64,000 nt of DNA from Cinnamomum chago (Eukaryota > Streptophyta > Magnoliopsida > Laurales > Lauraceae): positions 76,237,501 to 76,301,500 of the forward strand of contig CP142454.1 of the NCBI GenBank assembly GCA_038049695.1, given 5' to 3'. Below the pieces are notes generated by a model. It was not told the origin of the DNA. It made no database searches and saw nothing but the letters and a program-made list of their open reading frames with translations. This document shows positions 32,101 to 41,500 of the stretch, piece after piece (the stretch's first letter is position 1; each line of letters opens with the position of its first letter). The position numbers and the translations under genes are program-made.

Positions 32101-32878
32101 ATGAGTTGATGAGTGATATTCGGGATTAGTTATTCCCTGATTAGATTCCCCACCGCGACTGTGTTCAGTATGGGAGGGCCGCGGCATAATATCCCGCGGT
32201 ATTCCAGCTCGTGTGAATGTGCCACCTTGTGTAGTAGTTTAGTTGATTTCTTTTATACTGGTTCCTTATGATTTAAATACACGATTGCCTAGTTCTCTTT
32301 CCTTGTTATTCATTTAAATTATGTACCTGTCTTTAATTCCTTCGATATATATATGCTATGTTAGTAGTATGCTGTATCTTGCCAGATCGTTTAGATCTGA
32401 CCCATTATATGGTGCTTAGGCCTTGACCCAGAGATCCATGACGACGCATTAGCCCTCGTGGAGGCACCTGTAGCCGGAGAGTACGCTTGGGGCCCGGCCG
32501 ACACGGACGTCGAGCCGGAGGGCGGAGACGAGTATCCACAGGGGTTTTGAGAGATACTATTTGTTTTGGGTTTGAGTGCTTTTTGTAGTGAGTTGGGGGT
32601 AGAACACAATGTATAACTTTTTATTAACATTGAACCATTTACAAAGTAGACTGCAGTCTTGCTCTTACTTTATATAAACATGATACCTATTGCTTCCGCT
32701 CTATTTAAATGTTATGCTTCCGCAAGTTTTAACCATTGAATGTTATTTGGTTCAAAAAGTTTTAAATTGGACCTCACTGCGGCCTACGATCTTGGAAGTT
32801 CTCGGATTTTCCGGGAAGTAGCGCGCCAATTTCGGGTAATCGAGCGAGTATATCGGTATCCGGAATTGGGGCGTTACA
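29134..32878. mobile_element. Long solitary LTR (~3.75 kb)
   Basis: Bounded by TGTGAGGTCCCACC at the left and GGGGCGTTACA at the right (TG...CA), with CCTT on both flanks. It cleanly interrupts one unit of a tandem duplication, which places its ends. No gag or pol is inside. LTRs of this length are known in the Tekay/Del branch of Ty3/gypsy, so that is the likely source. It carries a TATA-like CTATATAATA (about 29561) followed by AAACCCTAA telo-box motifs, then about 500 bp rich in CTGCTG/CTACTG on the plus strand, which favours plus orientation. It is a remnant, not a whole element. Confidence 0.65.
30563..30832. repeat. GGTTAACCGG palindrome cluster
   Basis: At least five GGTTAACCGG or near-variants (GGTCAACCGG) lie within 270 bp of the solitary LTR. 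They include a duplicated module (CAGCCGGTTAACCGG...GCAGGCCGGT.AACCGGCCACACTGA) with copies about 100 bp apart. Confidence 0.6.
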
Positions 32879-33204
32879 CCTTCTTCAGCAAACAGTGAGA
32901 AGCACTGGTTTGAAGGCCTGAAAGTTGTGTAATTTATAACCATCCAGACGTTAGATGAGTGACAAATTTGCATGACCAACCATAGGTCATGGAGCTTCAG
33001 CTAATACAGAGGTATTGAATATGTTTACACTGATGATAAGGAGTCCAAGTGGGCACCAATACACAGGCTTGCATTTTATGCTAAGGATGGCCGGCCGGCC
33101 GGCTCAAACCGAATTGCCTCTCTGTTTTTCTACATATGTTTTTGTTCTATAATCCATTCTATAGTGGGTCTGTTTTCTGACTCTCATCTTGTAATCAAAT
33201 AGTT

Positions 33205-33209
<5 letters not shown>

Positions 33210-33264
<55 letters not shown>
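33210..33264. repeat. (GA)n microsatellite
   Basis: About 27 uninterrupted GA dinucleotides in tandem unit B. Confidence 0.9.
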
Positions 33265-33266
<2 letters not shown>

Positions 33267-33711
33267 ACCACTGACACAGCATGATACAGTTCCTCTCACT
33301 ATAGTTAAAAAAGACTTCCCACACAGCATGATACAGTTCCTCACTATAGTTAAAAAAGAATTCCCACTAAATATTATTCCATACACAAAAGGGAAATGCT
33401 GTTCTTGATTTTGAATCATCCATCCTCCCTCCATTGCAGAATCAACTATTATTTAAAAAGAACCTCAATTTCATCTACTGTCACAGAAAACCCCCACCAA
33501 AATTTCCTGATTCCGTCACCCTTTCCCCCTACACCAAGTTTTGCTTGATGAAAAAGATATTTAGAACATCTTCTGTATCAAATTTCTTGAAAACTTTCAA
33601 ATCTTAAACCAGAACAAAGAGGCATCCGCATGTGACTTCCCACATGACATCCTTCCCAAGTGCATGCTTTGAACTGCATATGCCATGCCTAAACATTATC
33701 TCCGTGCAATG

Positions 33712-33819
33712 AGGGTTTGAAACTGCACTCACCCTGGGCATAGGGGATTTACTCGGCTCTCCCTAGGCCCGTAGGGATTAGTCTAGCCCAAACCCTCCGT
33801 TATCCAAAAAAAAATAAAA
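33712..33819 (+). mobile_element. Short SINE beside the DUF936 stop codon
   Basis: 108 bp beginning AGGGTTTGAAACTGC (B-box-like, so probably 5'-truncated) and ending in an A-rich tail. It is flanked by a perfect 14-bp target duplication ATCTCCGTGCAATG (33698-33711, 33820-33833). It lies about 36 bp beyond the DUF936 stop, so inside its likely 3' UTR, in antisense orientation to that gene. Confidence 0.8.
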
Positions 33820-33868
33820 ATCTCCGTGCAATGTGCATGAATTCGTGATGCTTCATGATTACTGCGTG

Positions 33869-36800
33869 TCATCTACTGGCCTTTTGATCTGTTGTTTGCC
33901 AAGAAGTTGCAGCAGTCATCTGTCCACCGATTGCAACAGCGGCCGACTCCACATGCGTGAGCAGATACCTGTATATTTTCCTATTTAGCCGATCCACCGT
34001 CCCAGTACGAATGGAGCAACCATTGCTGTTCTCTTTAGTGGTCTCAATCTCATCCAACCAGTCATTCACTCTCTTAATCTGCGACAGCATGCCTGCAACC
34101 TGACCCTTATCCGACAGTGCTGAGGCGTCTACATTGGCATCCAAGAACTTCTCAATAAAGCCCAGGAACCAGTCACGGGACTCCACTTGCAACGAATTGG
34201 CTAGATCAGCAGCTTCAGTTAGGCCAGCCCCTCGGACCCACTCAAGGGGAGGAGGTACCCTCGGCTTCTGACCAATGACGAGCCCCTTACCAGATCGACA
34301 TGGAGTTGAAGGTGAAGACAGCCTAGAGCTAACGGAAGCCCGAGGTTTGGTTTGAGTCTTCAATGCCCCGTTTTTCACCGAGTCTTCTATGATTACTGTA
34401 TATTGACTGCCTGCAATTGTCTGCGGACTTTGACTCAAAGCTGACCCTGCAGCCAATCCAGATGTGGGCTGTTTCTTAAACACTGTAAAAGATGACAAGT
34501 CAGTGGCCAATGCAGCTTGAACCCATGAAGTAGCAAGTTTGTGTTTCTTCAATGAGGTTTTCAAAGCTTCTTCCAACAGGTTTTCTTCGTGTTCCGGCAA
34601 TGATCCTGTGGGAATTGTTTTCGATAGGGAGTCTGCAACCAGAGCAGCTTGGCCCAAGGTGGCATGAAGGCTCAGGAATTGTTCCACGGTAGGCTGCGGG
34701 TTGTCCTCCTTGGCAGAGGAACTGAGCTCAGCATATATACTGTAGAAAGCAAAAGGAAAAAAGATCAATGCAAGAAACAACAGTTTTAATACTCTCAGGG
34801 CTCTCACTGGTTTCATGGGATATTGCGTAGCTTCAAGGGTATAATTCCTGTCACTTTCCACCAATAGGTCTATGTACTAAATCTGCTCCAAATGCAAATT
34901 AAATTATGGTCAGTTGAGACATATAAAAGATGTGTTTAAACGTTTAGAATCATTGGGCTTGTTTGTTTGCATTATAATACATAGAAATGCATGGTCAAAT
35001 GAGCTCCACCGAAGGATTATTAAAGAGGTGAAGTGTGAATGATATGAGGTGGCCATATAGATGGAAGCTTGACTTTCCTAGGATAGAATTAGTAGGGTGA
35101 TGCATGTTCATTTTCCATCTTCCTTTGATTCACTTTCCATTAAAAGAGATGTTATTTGATTGTCATTTTTTTTTATATTCACCTTTGATCTTCATTTTTA
35201 ACTACTTATGGCATGAATTACTATATATTTGGTTCCTATGTATTCTATGTGAACAAACAAGCCCTTTGAGTCAAACAACAGACCAGTGAATCTTTTCCAA
35301 GTGCAAATCAAATTGATCATTTAAAACCTGTCAGTTGAGAAATATAAGACTACGTTTGGAGACTCAAGAATCTTGAGTTGGAAATTAGCCAATAATTTCT
35401 CAGCTGACTGAGCACCTTTAAAATAAGACAAGAAAGTTGTTGAAAAGGTCAAGTGGCTAACTCTTTATTATGAACAAACACCTTGGCCAACGCCGGTTCA
35501 ACCCAGCTGAGTTCAGAATAGTTAACAATTATTTGAACATTAAGAGTGAAATAAATAAATGCCTAACGGATTTAATCAAGTTGAATTCACATATATTGGA
35601 GTTTCCCACAGTTTTTGTACTCATCAGCAAAAACGGCAAGGGTTTGATCATTGTCATCATTGAAGCCATATCCCATCCAACTGGAATTGTCAACTCAGTA
35701 GTTTGATATCTCAGATATAAATAGAGTTTCTTTATAGGGGATTTGACATATTAACCCCACTTAAACCCTACTTCCCCAATTTCATGACTGAAATTGAACT
35801 AATGTCACAAGCGTCATTTGACTCTGGTCCACATTTTTTTTACTTTTCTTCCCTGGATCCCATGATATCATGGGACCCAAATGTTTAAGGTTGAAAAGCC
35901 GGTACATTAAAAAATCTAGACTGTCTTCTTATGTAAACCTGGATCCCATGATATCATGGGATCCAGGGCAGAAAAGTAAAAAAAAAAAAATGTGGACCAG
36001 AGTCCAACGACCCAGGTGACATTAGTAGATTTTCAGTCATGAAATTGGGGGAACATGGTTTAAGGGGGATTAATATGTTAAATCCCCTTCTCTATATTCA
36101 GTTTATGAACATAATTTTACTTTTGAAAAGGTAATTGCAATGAGATTTAGTTTGTGGTTAAGAACTGCAATGTGATTTAGGACTTCTGTAAAGAACAGTT
36201 AGCAATCTGGGCCTCCAAGAATCATATGAAATGAATAAATATAGGAGAAAAGGTTAGTGATGTGCTTGGAATCACGTGAGTTCTTGAGGAGGTTAGCCTC
36301 TTTTAAAAGTTGTTGAGGAGGTTAGCCTCTTTTAAAAGTTGTATAAATGAGTTGGCTTCCATCATTTATCATAACACTAACCATGGCATTCGCATTTTTC
36401 ATTGCTACAGGAGAAAGCATAGTGTGGTACTCAGAGTCCAACACTGATGACATGGTCTAAGTCGGAATAGCATAAAAGACCACAAAGATGGATTTCTATT
36501 TTGAAATTGGGTTCTAAGGATGTATCTAAGGGTTATGTGATAAGGAGAATAATAAGATAGATTTGAGTTTGTATGGCGTGAAGTCTCTTGATTGATGATC
36601 ATGGCAAGCGCTTCCCGTTGTCAAATGGACAATAACAACAACAACAAAGTAGAAGAAGATTCCTGGCTCACAGCAACCAACATCATGGTTTTAAAATGGA
36701 TACTACATAACAGTTTCAGCACAACTGTTTCTGATTCTTTTGGTGGTAATGGTTTGAGTTAAAACAAGAATTTTTAAGGATTTATCTATGTCTAGAACAC

Positions 36801-38539
36801 GATATAGAAATTAAAAAGAAAAGAAAATCCTACCAGATTTGAGCTGTTACTTTTGCCACTGCACTTTACTTCAGTTGTTTCAGAAAATAAAAACAATTTA
36901 TGAGTGTTATATAGGCTGTGGACCTAGCCATTGACCTTCAATCAAGTTACTTACAATGGTAAAGCAAGAAGCTTTGAATAAAAATTCCAAGTACTCCTCT
37001 TTAGAAAGATAATTCAAAACCATGATCTCCAAAATATTCATCACTCATCAGTTCACAATTGGAATCCACTTAGACCTAGACATCAACCTTCCATCTAGTT
37101 CCTTCGGATGGTAAACTATGAAGCTTAAAAAGAAGATGCCATGTACCCTCTTTTAGAAATTATTCAAAATTGAAGTGGTGATAGATCTAAATTAGAATCA
37201 CCAATTATTACAAACGTGGCTGTTGGAATTTGGGAAAGGTGACAGAAGGCAAAAGCACTTGAAAATAACTGTCTCAACGAAAACCAGTAAGCCTATAAGT
37301 ACAAAACAATAAACAAGCAAAAAGATGGGACAGTGACTGCTTGATCTAACCTTATGTTACCCAAAACCTCAAAGAGGTTTCCATTTCGATGGAAAGATAT
37401 TTTATGCTAAAACTGAGCATGTTCTAACTTGTACGCATGATGCACCTCCACTGTGCCCATGTTGCATCCAGGTAAAAGATTCAAGCATATCAAGATCTTT
37501 ATTAAGATCACTAGGAACAGTAAAAATATTTATGCTAATATGGCACATGTTGTTCATCCATAAGTGGAACTTTCTTTATAGATGTCCCAGAGAGAGAATA
37601 GGCCACACTAATTGAATATTGTGCATGTAGGGGTAAGCAGTGTGGAAGAAAGTCCATTTTTACATGCAAGAACTAGCATACCTCTAGAAAGTAAATACCT
37701 TAAGTTGAAGAGAGCATACAAGTAGACACAAAAATCTGAACAACTGAATGATGCCCAAAAACACTTTATTGAAATTTACCTCAGGCATCGAATCAAACTC
37801 TCTGCTGCAGAAGCTTCTTGCATTGCCTTAATAGCAGCAAGTTGTGCTGCATCTCCGTGCCTCAGAACTTCCTGCAAGAAAAATAGAACATAATAATTTT
37901 AGAGACAGTCTGATGATTATTAACATAATCAGGTAAATCTTCACTAACAGGCCAAAAACTAAACCAAATCAATAGCAACGTTAACGAGTAAGGGCATGTT
38001 TAAGTCTTTTGGCCTCATCAGAGTTCTTTGCATAGCCCAGTTGCGGGTCTACTCACAACTGCCTATATACTTGAAGTGTCTCTTCAATTCTATGTTGCAT
38101 GGATTTTTTTTTTTTTTTTTTTTGGAATGAGCCATTTACCCATGTTGGACACGATGACATTTCAGATTCTACAGATTCAGCTAATGCTAATTTAAACAGT
38201 ATTTACAATTGATTAAATATAGTTACACCATTTCTTCAATTGGAATCTAAATAACTAATGTGATAACTACTAGATCGTTTAAAGTAAGATTTGTATATAT
38301 TTATTGGTGTTACTAGTGCATATTTTTTTTATATAAAAAAATAGGCGTTCGTTAGCTGAATCCAAGAATCCTATGTTAGAGATTTGCTAAATTGGACATC
38401 TTGTACAGGTGTCAGAGTCTGACACATGTTTCCATGTACTCACCCAACTTAGCTTGAAATGATCTCATGTGCAACTTGACACTACATCACCAACCAATTT
38501 TGGGGAAAATGGCAAAAAGTGGAAGTCTACCTAAATCCG

Positions 38540-38572
<33 letters not shown>

Positions 38573-41500
38573 ACCCTTCTCCCAAACTCAGGGTTGAGGT
38601 ACAATCAGATGTACCTAAAAAGTAAAAACAAGAGGTGATGCACCATTGACCTAAACTGAAGACTACAAAATTTTTCAACAGCATGTAAGTTGAATGGCTA
38701 TAACCATGGGTTACAGAGTACTAGAACAAAAATGAGCATATCAAGGAAGGACAATTGTCATATAGAAACACTGAAATTTGAGTCCCAAAATCAGGGTCTA
38801 GAATGATGGCCGTTATGTAGCAGTTTTTCTCGCTATAGTGTAAAACATAAATATAAAGGACAATGCAAACTACATGCACTATTAACTTGTACACTTCCTA
38901 AGCTTTTATCTACATTAAAACACCCTATAGCCCCAAAGAAAGGAGAAATTTAAATCTTCCATTTTCTAGGATTTCTTAAGAGAAATCAATATAAAAAGGG
39001 ATGAAATAGACCAACATAATGGTTATTATTATATCCGAATCAGCCAATACATAATGGTTTTGACTCTGATCATTGCGAAGTTCAAAACTGTGTTACAAAC
39101 CATGCCTAGGATTGAAGACAGTATGAATCATACCTTTCCAAGTTTTGCAAGATCTGGAGGAAGTGAAGCCCATGAAACACAGCCATCTGTCCACCTTCTG
39201 TTATTGATAATAACCTTGACCAAGTTTCCAAGGATGGGATTATTAGGTGATTCTGATGTTTTCTTTTAAACAGATGTCCTTTGCTTCCTTGACTTATCCG
39301 GACCATCCAAAGTTCCATTGTTGTTGCATTTCTTTGCAGGCATCTGAGCCTTGTTGTCCTCATCTTTAGATGAGAACTTGTCATTTGTAGCAGCCTTTCT
39401 CCGAGGAGCCTGTGTTGTAAAAGATGGTTATCTAACTGTAAGTGCAGAAATAATAATACTCACAAGATCAGGATGCCTCTTAGGACTTACTCAATGCATG
39501 GAGGAGATAGCTGCGACGACCTGAGCCTGAAAGAAGAGAAAGACAAAGGTCAGAGGACCCTGGCTATGGGCAGCGCAGGGCTCTCCGATGCTTAAGTCAG
39601 CAATGGATCGGAGAAGAAGCAGAAAAGAAGAAAGACTGTGTGTCTATGTGAGAATGCTTACCCCTTGCTCCCTTTGGCTCGTGCCTTATATACGGGACAG
39701 TCTTGGGTGAATGCCAGTGGGCTTGGTGATGTGACCTGGGTCACACCAGCCCACAAAGTCATTAATGAAGGTCCATCATAGCCCACACTGCATTTAATGT
39801 GGGTCCGATCAGCCCACAATGCATTTAATGTCAGTCACATTGGGCCTGATCCTGCCCTGATCTGGTGGTGGCTGAAGTCCCATCAGATCCCTTCCTTGGG
39901 CTTCGCCACGATAGGGCCGTGGCTATTAGCTGCAAGCGCAATTCTGCATTGCCGAGCTTGCATTGCAGAGACTGAACGGTATTCGCGGCCGAACTGAATT
40001 CTGTTTGGCCGAGACCAGCACGTAGTGCCGAGACCGAAGTAGATCGGATCGTAGCCGAGATCAAGGGACGTGGTCCCCCAAACAGTAGCTAACCGAGCAC
40101 ACCCTAGCCGAGACCAAGAGAAACTGGTTCACGGAATGGGCCCCCACACAATAGCCCCTCAGTTCTTGACCTCTAGGGCTCTCTCGGGCACTAAGGTTAA
40201 GAGCTGGACCGATTCCCCGCACTAGGGTTGAGAACTGATCCGATCTCCCGAGACGGACAGTGCTCGCCTTCCATCCGATTTTGTTTAAGGGTTCTGACTT
40301 ATTCGGCGCCGGACGCCGCCGCTGCTTCGTCTGCCAGAGATAATAAAGGGGGCAATAAATGCGGGGCTATGATTAGCATGGGAAGGCGGACCATCATCGC
40401 CGCAGCGCCACGCGTTATTGCCTGGTGGGTTCTCTTGTCCTTTCGAGGGGGCGTGCAACGCAAGCCGAGGCGACATCTCACGCGTGTCCCGCTTCGAATT
40501 CCGGAATGGCGCCCGTTCCCCCCCTTTATATTGCACTTCTGTCTTCTCCCTTTGTCATCTCTGCAAACGAACAGTGTCGAAGCTCTGCTAGAACCTCTGT
40601 TCGCCGGAACCTTCACTGCCAGAACCACCTCCATCGCCTCCTAGCTTCGCCCAGGACTCCCTTCAGGACCAGCGAGGGATCAGCGGCCTGAGTTGTGACT
40701 TCGCCCGAGTCTGTGAGTCTCCCTGCCTCGATCCTTCTCTCTTTTCATTCTGTATTTCTGTCCTTACCCCACCTAAGGTCTCCTCCGTTTCTCAGACATT
40801 CCACGGCTTAGACCTCTAGGGATTGTTAGGGTTCCTTAGATCCAGAGATGGGGATTTTTACTCACTGGATAGATTCCCAGTCGGGCCTGGCCACTCTTAG
40901 GAGAGTCTACATGATCCCAGACGATGTCCAGATCATGGCAGCCGACCCCTCCATCTACTCATCTCGCAACGGCTGGATGCCGTTTCCCCTGATAGCCGTG
41001 ATCGAGGGTGGGGTCAGATTCCCCTTGGCCCCCCTTCTTAGGTCTTGTTTGGAGACCTGGAGGCTTAGCCCCTGTCAGTTAATGCCCAATGGGTATAAGA
41101 TCATCATGGGCATCGCCGAGCTGAATAGGATTCTAGACATCAGCCTCGGCGTCCATGATATAGAGGATATATATGACCTCTGCAAGTCTAGGGAGGTGGG
41201 CACCTATTATCTTCGCATCAAGGCGAGGTGCCAACCCCTCGTCACGGCGCTGGAGGACTCCAATAAATACGCCGGAGATGACCGCCTGCTCGTCTCGGGA
41301 AACTGGGAGTTCGGCGAGACCGAGACCGAAGCAACTAGGAGGGTCCGAGTCCCTCGACGCCTCGGGACTCCACCGAGTAAAGACCTAACCCCCTGGGTTT
41401 CCGATTTCTTTCTTATGTTTGATTTCTGCTGCCAGATCCTAACTCGGCTGTTTTTCGCAGGCCTTTCCGAACGCAAGCGCGAAGCCCAGCTGAACGGTTG

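Larger units (their letters stand above)
29046..33478. repeat. Tandem duplication, unit B (interrupted)
   Basis: Second copy of the block at 28228-28945, opened by the solitary LTR at 29134-32878. The left part ends in TTTGAAAGGCCTT and the right part resumes CCTTCTTCAGCAAACAG. It contains an extra (GA)n tract and a local ~47-bp duplication (about 33276-33367). Confidence 0.6.
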
